From the IMG/VR virus record IMGVR_UViG_3300025133_000446, positions 1 to 29,867 of that record: a DNA stretch of 29,867 nucleotides. One strand, 5' to 3'. Each line of letters begins with the position of its first letter. The stretch's first letter is position 1. Shown one piece after another: positions 1 through 8,451 of the stretch. The translations under genes were made by a program, and so were the position numbers. The notes beneath the pieces were generated by a model, which saw only the letters and a list, made by a program, of their open reading frames with translations, made no database searches and was not told the DNA's origin. Source of the DNA: a virus.

Positions 1-1
1 G

Positions 2-388
2 GTGGCGTTGCCAGACCCGCCAAAATATATCAAGGGCAATTCTCTTGCCTGTTGGGATGAACTCGCGCCAATGCTTGTTGAACTTAAAGTTTTAACGCTG
101 GCAGATAAACAAGCACTTGCGTTACTTTGTGAAACCTATGCAAATTGGCGCAGGTCGCAAGATTTATTAGATGAGCATGGTGACGTATACGTTATAAAAG
201 ACAGCAACGGCGAAGTGAAATATTTGCAACAAACGCCATACGTTTCAATGGTGAAATCCTTTGGTAAACAATTCAAGGATTTGCTTGCGGAATTTGGGTT
301 AACTCCTTCGGCAAGGTCTAGGATTACAATGGTAGAAGATTCCAGAACCACCGCAGCCGATGACAAAATGAAATACTTGCAAGGGTGA
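2..388 (+). CDS. terS: Phage terminase small subunit, P27-like (5' end across the window join)
   Basis: The small subunit recognises concatemeric phage DNA and presents it to the large subunit for packaging. The visible 128 residues begin L-P-D-P-P-K and carry WDELAP at 18-23 and LTLADKQAL at 31-39. This is the pattern of P27-family small terminases (proline pair, W..LAP, then L.LT..D...L). The GTG at position 2 is only the first start inside the window. The true start is probably the ATG at 29800 or the one spanning the join. It overlaps the large terminase gene by four bases (GTGA at 385), as expected for coupled translation of the two subunits. Confidence 0.82.
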   Translation: MALPDPPKYIKGNSLACWDELAPMLVELKVLTLADKQALALLCETYANWRRSQDLLDEHGDVYVIKDSNGEVKYLQQTPYVSMVKSFGKQFKDLLAEFGLTPSARSRITMVEDSRTTAADDKMKYLQG

Positions 389-2013
389 TTGATAAAGAAG
401 TAAACCTTTTTTTGCCTGATTATAACCCTGAAGCGCAAGCGGGTGATTGCAAATTTGAAGGTGATTGCGCTTCGCGGGTAGTTGATTTTTTCAGCATGTT
501 CTTAAAGCACGATAAAGGGATTTGGGCTGGCAAACCCTTTGAACTTCTGCCGTATCAAGTTTCGATTGTTGCTAATTTGTATGGTTGGATTCGTCCAGAC
601 AAATCGCGGCGGTATCGTTCTGCGTTGGTAGAACTTCCACGCAAAACTGGTAAGAGCCATTTGGCTGCGGGGCTGGCATTGTATCATTTAATTGGCGATT
701 CTGAGCAGGGCGGTGAAGTTGTAGTTGCAGCAAGTACACGCGACCAAGCAAGCATTGTATTTGGAATTGCCAAACGATTTGTTGAACGCGATGAAACCCT
801 ATCGAAACACTGCAAGATTTATCGGAATGCAATCACGGTTGAATCAACTGGTTCAACAATGAAAGCAATAAGTTCGGATTCGGGAACTGCACACGGTTTG
901 AATTGTAGCGCGTGTGTCATGGACGAATTGCATGTGTGGACTAAGCCCGATGCCCGCCAATTATTTGAGGCACTCGTAACTTCGCAGGGCGCAAGAAGGC
1001 AACCGATTAACATTTCAATAACAACGGCGGGAACTGCTGAACCAACGCTGTGGCGGGATATGCACAACTATGCCAAGCAGGTTCAGGATGATATTGTAAG
1101 TGATGGCAGTTTTTTGCCAGCGATTTGGGCTGCGAAAAAAGATGAACCGTGGGATTGTCCAGAGGTTTGGAAGCGCGTAAACCCTGCGCTTGGGGTTACG
1201 GTTCAGCAAGATTTTTACGAGCGAGAATGCGAAAAGGCGAAAGCATTACCGAGTTATGCAAATGCGTTCAGGCGTTTATATTTGAACCAGCCCACTGAGA
1301 GTTTAGACCGTTGGCTATCAATGGAAAAATACGATGAGTGCGAACCGCGTATGTCATTAGAAGAACTTGCTGGCAGGAAATGTTACGCTGGTTTGGATTT
1401 GTCAACAACTTTAGATTTGACTTCATTGGTGCTAGTGTTTCCACGAACAGAGGATGAAGGTGGCGGTTACGATGTGTTGCCATATTTCTTTGTGCCAAGC
1501 GATAACATGCACAAACGGCAACGCGATGACCATGTACCTTATGTTGATTGGGCAAATGATGAAAACAAATACATTATTCAAACGCAGGGCGATGTTGTTG
1601 ATTATCAATATATTCGCCAGAAGATAAACGATTTGGGCGTTATGTACGATATTAAAGAGGTTGCAATTGATAGATGGAATGCAACACAGGTTGCAATATG
1701 GTTGCAAGAAGATGGTTTTGAAGTTGCGTTTTTTGGACAAGGGTATCGTTCGATGTCTGCACCAAGTAAGGAATTAGAAGCGAACATAATGGGCAAACGG
1801 TTTAGACATGGTGGTCATCCTGTAATGCGCTGGAATTTTTCGGTTGTTGCAAATGAAGAAGATGCTGCGGGAAATATCAAACCATCCAAAAAGCGTTCAC
1901 ACGAACGCATTGATTCTGTTGTTGCCAGCATAATGGCAATCGGTCGTGCGATTGCATCCACTGGCGATGATGGCGAAAGCGTTTACGAGAATAAAGGTTT
2001 GGAGTTACTCTAA
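385..2013 (+). CDS. terL: Terminase large subunit (Terminase_1 family ATPase and nuclease)
   Basis: This is the packaging motor: an ATPase that drives DNA into the prohead plus an RNase H-like nuclease that cuts concatemers. Of 542 residues, the ATPase half has Walker A RKTGKS at 86-91 and Walker B CVMDE at 177-181. The nuclease half has the expected acidic residues: D338 in GLDLS, D429 in AIDR and D510 in RIDSVVA. The length is normal for the family. The start is GTG at 385, overlapping the small-subunit stop by four bases. The portal start overlaps its own stop by one base (TAATG). All motifs look intact. Confidence 0.96.
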   Translation: MIDKEVNLFLPDYNPEAQAGDCKFEGDCASRVVDFFSMFLKHDKGIWAGKPFELLPYQVSIVANLYGWIRPDKSRRYRSALVELPRKTGKSHLAAGLALYHLIGDSEQGGEVVVAASTRDQASIVFGIAKRFVERDETLSKHCKIYRNAITVESTGSTMKAISSDSGTAHGLNCSACVMDELHVWTKPDARQLFEALVTSQGARRQPINISITTAGTAEPTLWRDMHNYAKQVQDDIVSDGSFLPAIWAAKKDEPWDCPEVWKRVNPALGVTVQQDFYERECEKAKALPSYANAFRRLYLNQPTESLDRWLSMEKYDECEPRMSLEELAGRKCYAGLDLSTTLDLTSLVLVFPRTEDEGGGYDVLPYFFVPSDNMHKRQRDDHVPYVDWANDENKYIIQTQGDVVDYQYIRQKINDLGVMYDIKEVAIDRWNATQVAIWLQEDGFEVAFFGQGYRSMSAPSKELEANIMGKRFRHGGHPVMRWNFSVVANEEDAAGNIKPSKKRSHERIDSVVASIMAIGRAIASTGDDGESVYENKGLELL

Positions 2014-3560
2014 TGGATTTTATAAAATGGTTTCGCAAAACAGAAACGCGCGGTTCGTTGGCGAACCCGTCAACGTGGATGAAAACCGCATTTGGCGGTA
2101 CAAGTACAAGCAGTGGCGAAAAGGTTTCAACTGATTCAGCATTACACCAGCCAGCCGTTTTTGCTTGCGTTCGCGTGATTAGCGAAGATGTTGCCTCAAT
2201 GCCCCTGCGCATATATGGCAAGGGTAGGAATGGTGGACGATTTCCAATTGATTCACACCCTGTTGCGAAACTTTTTCACACTGCTCCCAATTCTGCAATG
2301 TCACCATTTACCCTATTGGAAACAATGCAATCGCACCAATTATTGTTTGGTAATGCTTACGCGGAAATAGAACGCAATGGCAAGGGTGAACCCGTTGCGT
2401 TGTGGATTTTGCAGCCAGAACAAATGCAAGTTAAGGTTGTTGAAGGCGAAGTTGTTTACGAATATAATGGCAAAGATTTTACAAGCGATAAAATTTTACA
2501 TTTACGGGCAATGGGGCATGAGGGGCTTTTGGGATTCTCGCCCATTCAATACGCAAAAGAAACCATCGGCATTTCTCAGGCAATGGAAAAAAGCGGCGCG
2601 AGTTTCTTTGCAAATTCAAGCAGACCCGCAGGGGTGTTGGAACATCCTGCGAAACTTGCTGAAGATGCAGCGAAGCGATTGCGAAGCAGTTGGCAAGACA
2701 TGTTTTCGGGTAGCCAAAATACAGGACGCACAGCAATTTTAGAAGAGGGCATGAAATGGCGAGGGTTGACAATTCCGCACAGCGATTCACAGTGGCTGGA
2801 ATCACGGCAGTACGCATTGCAAGATATTGCCCGAATTTATCGAGTGCCACCGCACATGATTGGCGATTTGTCGAATGCGACTTTTTCAAATATTGAGAGC
2901 CAGCAACGCAGTTATCTGCAACAAACCTTGATGCCGTGGCTACGCCGTTGGGAGCAAGAGGTAAACCGAAAGTTGTTGGCGGTTGATGACCGAAGCGTTT
3001 ACGCGGAATTTACAACGGCGGAAATACTACGCGGTAACACGCCAGAACGATTTGCGGCGTATAAAACAGCACGCGAAACTGGATGGTTGAGTATTAACGA
3101 AATTCGCCGTATGGAAAACAAGAACCCTATCAAAAACGGTGATTCGTATATTCAACCATTGAATTTTATAGATGCTGAAATTGCGAAGGAAGTGCAAGCA
3201 CCGAAAGCAGAACGAGCCGATGAATGGCTTAATGATTCTATTAACCGCGCTGTTGGAATTATCCGTAATGCTTCAAACCGAAAAGCAAATAAATTAACTG
3301 CTGAAGAATGGCAAGAGTGGTTGATACATGAGGATTTTGCAATGCGCGAAAAAATACAGACGATACTTGAACCAGCATGTATAAATTTAGACGTTGATGC
3401 AAATGAAATTGCTGGCGATTTGTTAAAATCACACCAAGCAACAATGGGGCTGCTTGAATCAATTAACCCCAAGGATAGGCTAGAAGAATGCAAACGGTGG
3501 GCTGATTGTTACAAACCAGATGCGATATTATTACAAAGGAATAATGACAATGAATATTGA
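2013..3560 (+). CDS. Portal protein, HK97 family, with a C-terminal extension
   Basis: The portal forms the dodecameric ring at the head vertex through which DNA enters and to which the tail attaches. Recognisable family stretches are ACVRVISEDVASMPL at 51-65, ASFFANSSRPAGVL near 196-209, and the stem and C-terminal helix around QQTLMPWLRRWEQEVNRKLL at 303-322. At 515 residues it is roughly 100 longer than common HK97-type portals. The extra part (about 395-515) is helical and charged and I do not recognise it. It lies between terL and the prohead protease, the standard order. The last eleven bases overlap the protease gene. Confidence 0.93.
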   Translation: MDFIKWFRKTETRGSLANPSTWMKTAFGGTSTSSGEKVSTDSALHQPAVFACVRVISEDVASMPLRIYGKGRNGGRFPIDSHPVAKLFHTAPNSAMSPFTLLETMQSHQLLFGNAYAEIERNGKGEPVALWILQPEQMQVKVVEGEVVYEYNGKDFTSDKILHLRAMGHEGLLGFSPIQYAKETIGISQAMEKSGASFFANSSRPAGVLEHPAKLAEDAAKRLRSSWQDMFSGSQNTGRTAILEEGMKWRGLTIPHSDSQWLESRQYALQDIARIYRVPPHMIGDLSNATFSNIESQQRSYLQQTLMPWLRRWEQEVNRKLLAVDDRSVYAEFTTAEILRGNTPERFAAYKTARETGWLSINEIRRMENKNPIKNGDSYIQPLNFIDAEIAKEVQAPKAERADEWLNDSINRAVGIIRNASNRKANKLTAEEWQEWLIHEDFAMREKIQTILEPACINLDVDANEIAGDLLKSHQATMGLLESINPKDRLEECKRWADCYKPDAILLQRNNDNEY

Positions 3561-4152
3561 AAATAAAGAAATACGTTCAGTTGCAGAATTGCGAATTGAT
3601 GAACAGCCAGAGAGCGAAGCCCCAAAGATTGTTGGGTATGCTTCGGTATTCAATTCGTTATCAAGTGATTTGGGTGGCTTCCGCGAAAAGATTGAACGCG
3701 GTGCATTTAAGGAATCATTAGAAAATAACGATGAGGTTCACGCGCTATTTAACCACGATAATAATAAACTTCTTGGCAGACGCGGTGCGGGTACGCTGCG
3801 ATTGTGGGAAGATGACCACGGGCTGCGTATTGAAATTGACCCGCCGAACACTTCCGATGGGCGTGATGTAGTTGAATTGTTGCGCCGTGGCGATTTGATA
3901 AGCATGTCATTTGGTTTTTATAACGTAACAGATTCATGGGAAACGGTAGATGGCGAAGATGTGCGAACGGTAAAGAAGGCAAGCATTTTTGATATTTCTG
4001 TTGTGACTACGCCAGCGTATTCGGCAACCGAGGTTGCGGTTAGGTCACTAGAAGTATTTAGGGCAGAGGCAATTGTTGAAGAAACAGATTTTGACGCTGT
4101 TGGCGAAACTCTTGATTTGCGAATGAAACTACGCATAACGGAAAGTGAATAA
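3550..4152 (+). CDS. Prohead maturation protease, HK97 (U35) type
   Basis: This serine protease removes the N-terminal delta region of the capsid protein during head maturation. From the ATG at 3550 it has 201 residues. GYASVFN at 29-35 opens the fold. The catalytic His is expected at H69 in FNHD and the Ser at S120 in SMSFGF, both present. Two in-frame ATGs follow an AAAGGA site at 3535-3540: 3544 is only three bases away and 3550 is nine, so I chose 3550. It sits directly between portal and capsid genes, as in HK97-like phages. Confidence 0.92.
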   Translation: MNIENKEIRSVAELRIDEQPESEAPKIVGYASVFNSLSSDLGGFREKIERGAFKESLENNDEVHALFNHDNNKLLGRRGAGTLRLWEDDHGLRIEIDPPNTSDGRDVVELLRRGDLISMSFGFYNVTDSWETVDGEDVRTVKKASIFDISVVTTPAYSATEVAVRSLEVFRAEAIVEETDFDAVGETLDLRMKLRITESE

Positions 4153-4256
4153 TGTCGTATCGAGCCAAAATAAGAATTGTTGAGGTTGGAGTCTTTGCAG
4201 CAATTAGTTTGTTTTCATCGGGCGCGGTTTTTCTAGTTTGCTGGCTTTCCAAGTAA
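4152..4256 (+). CDS. Tiny single-span membrane protein (34 residues), unknown function
   Basis: The ATG overlaps the protease stop by one base (TAATG), so it is translationally coupled. The product has a short basic N-terminus (SYRAKIR) followed by one hydrophobic segment from about residue 12 to 32. I do not recognise a family. A tiny membrane protein between protease and capsid genes is not part of the core HK97 module. The coupling and the clear membrane segment support a real gene, but its size leaves room for chance. Confidence 0.45.
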   Translation: MSYRAKIRIVEVGVFAAISLFSSGAVFLVCWLSK

Positions 4257-4348
4257 GATGTTATTCTGGTTTCGTATTCGGGTGATTTGTCCAGAAATAA
4301 CCGCCCCTATAGCATACGCTTTTTTGTATTGGGTGCTATAAAGTAAGT

Positions 4349-4382
4349 AAGCCCGTTGGCTTTTTATTGTGCCGTTGCACAA
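4349..4382 (+). terminator. Two adjacent small hairpins with the same CGTT loop
   Basis: AAGCC (4349-4353), loop CGTT and GGCTT (4358-4362) form a 5-bp stem running into TTTTATT, a weak intrinsic-terminator shape. TTGTGC (4367-4372), the same CGTT loop and GCACAA (4377-4382) form a second 6-bp stem straight after it. They lie in the 168-base gap before the capsid gene. They may end or trim the packaging transcript before the capsid gene's own promoter. Confidence 0.4.
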
Positions 4383-4391
4383 ATCGTAATT

Positions 4392-4397
4392 TATAAT
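4392..4397 (+). promoter_or_regulatory. Candidate -10 box (TATAAT) for the capsid gene
   Basis: A perfect TATAAT lies 28 bases before the capsid ATG and just after the two small hairpins. No good -35 sits at 16-18 bases; TTGCAC at 4375-4380 is only eleven bases away. An extra promoter for the most abundant virion protein would make sense, but the missing -35 keeps this tentative. Confidence 0.35.
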
Positions 4398-4424
4398 AAT
4401 GAAAACCTTTTGGAGTATAGACAA

Positions 4425-5624
4425 ATGTCTGACAAAAAAACAATGAGCGAGCAACGCGCAAATCTAATTGCCGAAGCCCGTAAAATAATGGATGCAAGCG
4501 AAACACTTGACGCAGAACAGCGAACAAGTGTAGATGCTATGCTTAACGATGCGGATGAACTTCGCAAAGATATTGAACGAGTTGAAGCGATTGATGCTGA
4601 AGAACGTGCAATGAAGAATGCAAGCGATAGGGTTGTTGAACTTGAAGCACCCAAAGCAGTTGAAGCACGCGAAGAACTAACAACAGGTTCAGGCGAATAC
4701 CGCAAAGCATTTGATAAGTATGTACGCTTTGGGCGCGGTCGATTAAGTAACGAAAATTACCGTGCATTAGAAGTTGGAACAAATAGCGAAGGTGGCTACC
4801 TTGCCCCTGTGGTTGGTTCTGACTCAGCAAGTTTACAAGCAACAGTTATTCAAACAATGGATGACGCAAGCGCAATCATGGGCTTGGCAACTGTTGTAAA
4901 CGTAAGCGGCGAAATTACAATTCCAACACAATCATCGCTGGGTGCTGCGGGCTGGAGCGCAGAAGAAGCAAGCGTAACAGAAAATGACGATGCGTTTGGG
5001 CAGGTTTCTCTTACACCGTACCGCGCAACTCGTCTGGTTAAAGTTTCTGAGGAATTACTTGCCGATAGTGCAATCGACTTAGAAAGTTATTTAGGTAAGG
5101 CGTTTGGTCGTTCGTTTGCAAATTTACTTGAAGATAGTTTTATGACAGGTTCAGGTTCTGGACAGCCAACAGGCGTTGAGAATACAGCCACTAGCGCATT
5201 GACAGCCGCAAGTGCAACAGCGATTACAGCCGATGAGTTGATTCAGTTATTCTACGCTGTTAAAGCGAATTACAGAAATGCAGGAACGTGGGTATTTAAC
5301 TCAACAACTGCAAAAGAAATTCACCAACTCAAAGACTCAAATAACCAGTATTTGTGGCAACCTGCACTTAGCGGCGGGCAGCCAGATATGTTACTTGGTC
5401 GACCAGTTGCAATTTCCGATTCTGCCGATGATACTGCGACAGGCGCAACGCCAATTTTCTTCGGTGATTGGTCTTACTATTGGGTTGCAATGCGTCAAGG
5501 CGTAAACCTGAAAAGACTTGATGAACTTTATGCAGCAAATTCACAGGTTGGTTTGCTTGGTTCAATTCGTGTTGATGGTGAACTTACTCAAGCAGAAGCC
5601 GTCCAAATGATAACAATGGCATAA
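4425..5624 (+). CDS. Major capsid protein, HK97 fold
   Basis: This protein builds the icosahedral head. The 399 residues begin with a charged, helical delta-like domain (about 1-85) that acts as an internal scaffold and is normally cut off by the protease. The HK97 body follows from about 115 (EGGYLAPVV, 122-130). Typical features are the E-loop region, the GQPTG stretch and the C-terminal RVDGEL segment. The start at 4425 has TGGAG at 4411-4415, nine bases upstream. The preceding gap carries hairpins and a TATAAT box, so it may be transcribed separately at a high level. Confidence 0.95.
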   Translation: MSDKKTMSEQRANLIAEARKIMDASETLDAEQRTSVDAMLNDADELRKDIERVEAIDAEERAMKNASDRVVELEAPKAVEAREELTTGSGEYRKAFDKYVRFGRGRLSNENYRALEVGTNSEGGYLAPVVGSDSASLQATVIQTMDDASAIMGLATVVNVSGEITIPTQSSLGAAGWSAEEASVTENDDAFGQVSLTPYRATRLVKVSEELLADSAIDLESYLGKAFGRSFANLLEDSFMTGSGSGQPTGVENTATSALTAASATAITADELIQLFYAVKANYRNAGTWVFNSTTAKEIHQLKDSNNQYLWQPALSGGQPDMLLGRPVAISDSADDTATGATPIFFGDWSYYWVAMRQGVNLKRLDELYAANSQVGLLGSIRVDGELTQAEAVQMITMA

Positions 5625-5654
5625 GCCGTTTTTGATAATTGGATAAACCTTTTT

Positions 5655-5696
5655 GGGGTTGCAAGTTGAAATAATACTTGCAACCCCTTCGGGGGT
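5655..5696 (+). promoter_or_regulatory. Strong hairpin after the capsid gene with an alternative UUCG stem
   Basis: GGGGTTGCAAGT (5655-5666) and ACTTGCAACCCC (5676-5687) form a perfect 12-bp stem with a nine-base loop. The ACCCC of its 3' arm can instead pair with GGGGT (5692-5696) around a TTCG tetraloop. The two folds exclude each other. No T-run follows, so it is not a plain terminator. An RNA-processing, stability or attenuation element that sets capsid output apart from the connector genes is my inference. Confidence 0.6.
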
Positions 5697-5712
5697 AACG
5701 GAGCAAATTACA

Positions 5713-5904
5713 ATGAAATATGAAGTTATAAAAAATGGATGCGGAAAAGATGGCCGTTCATTTGATTGTGGCGTTATTGTTGAACTTGATGCTGAGTATG
5801 CTGAACATTTGATAAAGCGCGGGGTACTTGCGAAGGTAAGCGGGGGGAAAAAGAAAGAACGCGCGGTTGCAACCCCAATTGATTTAGAGGATGCAACCGA
5901 ATGA
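5713..5904 (+). CDS. Small protein between capsid and connector genes
   Basis: The 63-residue product starts MKYEVIKNG and has a compact beta-like pattern ending in a basic patch (GGKKKE) and an acidic tail. Short proteins of this kind (V-I-K-N..., then 'A.HLIKRGVL') are common between capsid and gp6-like connector genes; DUF7302-like is possible but not certain. I chose the ATG at 5713 because GGAG at 5700-5703 lies nine bases upstream. Its stop overlaps the connector start (ATGA). Confidence 0.68.
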   Translation: MKYEVIKNGCGKDGRSFDCGVIVELDAEYAEHLIKRGVLAKVSGGKKKERAVATPIDLEDATE

Positions 5905-6482
5905 GTTACCGAAGTTTCCAAACAACAATCGAACCATCAACTGAACCCATTACAACAGCAGAAGCAAAAAGCCATATTCGGGTTGATGTTTCAACAGAAG
6001 ATACACTGATTGATGATTACATTAAAGTTGCACGGCGTTTGAGTGAGCGATTAACAAGGCGTTCATTCATTACGCAAACCATTACGTTAAAACTTGATGG
6101 CTTTTCTGGTGGTGAAATTGTTTTACCCAGAAGCCCCGCGCAAAGTGTAACCAGTATTCAGTACGTGGATACAGACGGAGCAACTCAAACATGGTCGAGC
6201 AGTTTGTACGATGTTGATACAAGCAGTGAACCAGCGCGGGTTACACCCGCGTATGATGAAGATTTCCCAGATACACGCGCAGTTGCGAATGCCGTTACAG
6301 TTACGTATGTTGCAGGATATGGTTCAGCAAGTGATGTTCCTGAAGAATTGCGCCTATTGATTCGTTTGCTGGTTGGGCATTACTTTGAAAACCGTGAAGC
6401 GGTTGGAACTGTGGCAATGCACGAATTACCATTGGGCTTGCAATTTCTCGCCAAATCATACGAAATGCCAGAGGTATTTTGA
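5901..6482 (+). CDS. Head-tail connector, gp6-like (phiE125 gp8 family)
   Basis: The 193-residue protein belongs to the adaptor ring that docks under the portal. The N-terminus has the family pattern EPITTAEAKSHIRVD (16-30) followed by the helical segment 'LIDDYIKVARRLSERLT'. The middle has the conserved PRSPAQSVTSIQYVD stretch and the C-terminus has a helix with 'LLIRLLVGHYFENREAV'. It overlaps both neighbours by ATGA or TGATG joins. Order capsid - gp6-like - head closure - gp10-like is canonical for siphoviruses. Confidence 0.88.
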   Translation: MSYRSFQTTIEPSTEPITTAEAKSHIRVDVSTEDTLIDDYIKVARRLSERLTRRSFITQTITLKLDGFSGGEIVLPRSPAQSVTSIQYVDTDGATQTWSSSLYDVDTSSEPARVTPAYDEDFPDTRAVANAVTVTYVAGYGSASDVPEELRLLIRLLVGHYFENREAVGTVAMHELPLGLQFLAKSYEMPEVF

Positions 6483-6805
6483 TGCGGGCAGGAAGGTTAA
6501 AACATCGCGTTGCAATTCAAACGCAAAGCACTACGCTCGATGACTATGGCGAATTTACTGGTTCGTGGGCAACGGATAATACAGTGTGGGCAAGCGTTGA
6601 ACCCGTCAACGGTTCAGAGCGCGACATTGGCGAAGGCATGGCGGGTGTGATTTCACACCGCGTTATGATGCGCTATATTTCTGGAGTTACACCGAAAACC
6701 AGATTGCTTTTTGGAAGCAGGGTTTTGAATATAGAAAGCGTTATTAACCACGAAGAACGAAACGAATACTTGAAACTGATGTGCAAAGAAGAGGTGGAAG
6801 AATGA
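6482..6805 (+). CDS. Head closure protein, SPP1 gp16-like
   Basis: The 107-residue protein belongs to the Phage_H_T_join family, which plugs the connector and forms the head-tail interface. MRAGRLKHRVAIQ at 1-13 is the family's opening, followed by 'WASVEPVNGSE' and a C-terminal 'R.L.I.SV.N..ERNEYLKLMC' strand pattern. The start is the ATG at 6482, overlapping the connector stop by one base (TGATG). A TTG three bases earlier is less likely. Confidence 0.9.
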   Translation: MRAGRLKHRVAIQTQSTTLDDYGEFTGSWATDNTVWASVEPVNGSERDIGEGMAGVISHRVMMRYISGVTPKTRLLFGSRVLNIESVINHEERNEYLKLMCKEEVEE

Positions 6806-7266
6806 CGGACGGCGTTAAATTAACAGGCTTGGAAGATGTGAACAGTGCATTAGAGGGCTTTGAAAAGAAGATTCGCAAAAAGGTTCTTAAAAAAGCAATG
6901 GGAAAATCGGCTGCGGATATTCGGAAGGTTGTAAAAACGCATACACCAAAAGGTGCAACTAAAAATTTATTCAAATCAGTTACTTCTAAGGTTTGGATAA
7001 TTGCTCAAAAAAATCTTGTAAAGGGTGCGGTGTTTTACAGTCGTAAAGGTAACAAGAAAGGTTTTCACGCAAATTGGATTGAGTATGGAACAAACGAGCG
7101 ATTCGTTAGCAATTACCGTGGTCATGAGGGCGTATCTGTTTCAGTTGGTTCAATTACTGGGCAGGGTAACGCATTGCGGGTATTCAAAACTTCATCGGGT
7201 AAGCAAATAAGTACATTCAAGAAATTTTTAATTGCAGCAATTGAAGCGCAGAAGGCGAAAAACTAA
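6802..7266 (+). CDS. HK97 gp10-like head-tail/tail completion protein
   Basis: The 154-residue protein matches the HK97 gp10 family in pattern: 'V.LTGLEDVNSALEGF' at the start, a basic helix (KKIRKKVLKKAMGKSAADIRK), the 'HTPKGATKNLFKSV' segment, then 'NWIEYGTNER'. These proteins help join tail to head. The ATG at 6802 overlaps the head-closure stop as ATGA and has GAGGTGG just upstream, so I prefer it to the ATG at 6781. Overlaps its downstream neighbour by one base. Confidence 0.9.
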   Translation: MTDGVKLTGLEDVNSALEGFEKKIRKKVLKKAMGKSAADIRKVVKTHTPKGATKNLFKSVTSKVWIIAQKNLVKGAVFYSRKGNKKGFHANWIEYGTNERFVSNYRGHEGVSVSVGSITGQGNALRVFKTSSGKQISTFKKFLIAAIEAQKAKN

Positions 7267-7673
7267 TGGCACTTGAAATTGCAATTCGTAGTTTGTTGGT
7301 CGCAGATTCGCCAGTGAATACCCTTGTTTCGGGCAGGGTTTACCCCTATATGAAACAACAGGGCGCAGAATTTCCATCTTTAATTTATACGTTGGATTCC
7401 ACGCAACCCCAGCAAGGTATCGGCGGTCATCTTGATTTGACGCGCACGCAATTAACTGTATTTTCGGTTGCAACAAGTTACACAGTAGCGAAGGATTTGG
7501 CAGCGAAAGTGCGCACGGCACTAAACGGCTATTCGGGAACTGAGGAAAGTGTAGTAATAAAATCGCTTGTACACGATAATGATACGGCAAGCATAGAAGA
7601 TTCGCAGGTTGCGGGTGATAGAGGTGTTTCTATCATCGAAAGCGAATTTATAATTTGGTACGAAACAGGATAA
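7266..7673 (+). CDS. Tail completion protein, gp17-like (DUF3168)
   Basis: The 135-residue protein follows the DUF3168 pattern: 'AIRSLLVADSPVNTLVSGRVYPYMKQQGAEFPSL' style N-terminus, a central strand set ending in 'RTQLTVFS', a helix 'YTVAKDLAAKVRTALNGY', and an exposed final strand. The family forms the terminator ring at the head-proximal end of the tail tube. It lies between gp10-like and tail tube genes as expected. The start overlaps the upstream stop (TAATG). Confidence 0.85.
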   Translation: MALEIAIRSLLVADSPVNTLVSGRVYPYMKQQGAEFPSLIYTLDSTQPQQGIGGHLDLTRTQLTVFSVATSYTVAKDLAAKVRTALNGYSGTEESVVIKSLVHDNDTASIEDSQVAGDRGVSIIESEFIIWYETG

Positions 7674-7685
7674 GGAGTTTCCACA

Positions 7686-8072
7686 ATGGGAGCAGTAACA
7701 GCAAATGGCACTACAATTTCAATTGATGGTGGCACAACAACAATCGCAAATGTCATTTCAATTACGCCAATTGGTGTAAGCGTTGCGACAATTGATTCTA
7801 CAGATATGGATTCAACATGGCGAACATTTATCGGCGGGCTGAAGGATGGCGGTGAGTGCAGTGTACAAATTTCTTATGACCCCAGTGCTGCGACACATAC
7901 AGCAATCGAAAGTGCGATTGATGGCGCAAGCAAATCAATTGAAATTACTTGGAGCGATGCATCAACAATGACGTTCTCGGCTATTATCAATTCATTTAGC
8001 CCCAGCGTTGCTATCGACTCCGCTCTTAGCGCGTCAATTGGAATGAAAATTACAGGCGCAGTGACATTCTAA
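7686..8072 (+). CDS. Tail tube protein, lambda gpV-N-like
   Basis: The 128-residue protein is rich in Ser, Thr, Ile and Gly and has the beta pattern of short tail tube proteins, with 'VISITPIGVSVATIDSTDMDSTW' near 20-42 and a C-terminal 'GMKITGAVTF'. It polymerises into hexamer rings around the tape measure. AAGGAG at 7673-7678 lies eight bases before the ATG, one of the best ribosome sites in the window, which fits a high-copy virion protein. Position between DUF3168 and tail chaperone supports the call. Confidence 0.86.
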   Translation: MGAVTANGTTISIDGGTTTIANVISITPIGVSVATIDSTDMDSTWRTFIGGLKDGGECSVQISYDPSAATHTAIESAIDGASKSIEITWSDASTMTFSAIINSFSPSVAIDSALSASIGMKITGAVTF

Positions 8073-8097
8073 AAAAATAAAAAGGCAGGATATTTTT

Positions 8098-8451
8098 ATG
8101 CTTGACAAAAAAGCAATATTAAATTCAAACGATTTACCGCAAGAAGAGTTGACCATCCCGCAATGGGATGGCATTCTTTTTGTTCGCACGTTAAGTGGTT
8201 CTGAGCGCGATGAATTTGAACAATCTTGCATAAGCAAGCGCGGAAGTGACAAGGGTGTAAACCTGAAAAACATTCGCGCACGTTTAGCGGTTCTTTGCAT
8301 TTGCGATGATAAAGGCAAGCGGTTATTTGATGCGCGTGATATAGAAGCACTGGGCAAGAAATCAGCAAAAGCATTAGATTTGGTTTTTGATGTTGCACAA
8401 CGTTTGAACGGATTAGGCGCAAAAGAAATTGATGAACTTTCGGGGGAATAA
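8098..8451 (+). CDS. Tail assembly chaperone, first frame (gpG-like)
   Basis: The 117-residue product sits between tail tube and tape measure, where tail assembly chaperones are encoded. It has a beta-rich start ('ELTIPQWDGILFVRTLSGSERDEFE') then helices, as in gpG/XkdN-like proteins. It would coat the tape measure before tube polymerisation. GCAGGA lies about eight bases upstream of the ATG. Its 3' end carries a G-run and a stem-loop that look like a -1 frameshift signal, so a minor longer product fused to the next frame is likely. Confidence 0.78.
   Translation: MLDKKAILNSNDLPQEELTIPQWDGILFVRTLSGSERDEFEQSCISKRGSDKGVNLKNIRARLAVLCICDDKGKRLFDARDIEALGKKSAKALDLVFDVAQRLNGLGAKEIDELSGE

Noticed and set aside
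4258-4341. 27-codon frame after the tiny membrane gene
   Set aside because: Too short, no ribosome site, and followed directly by hairpins; chance is as likely.
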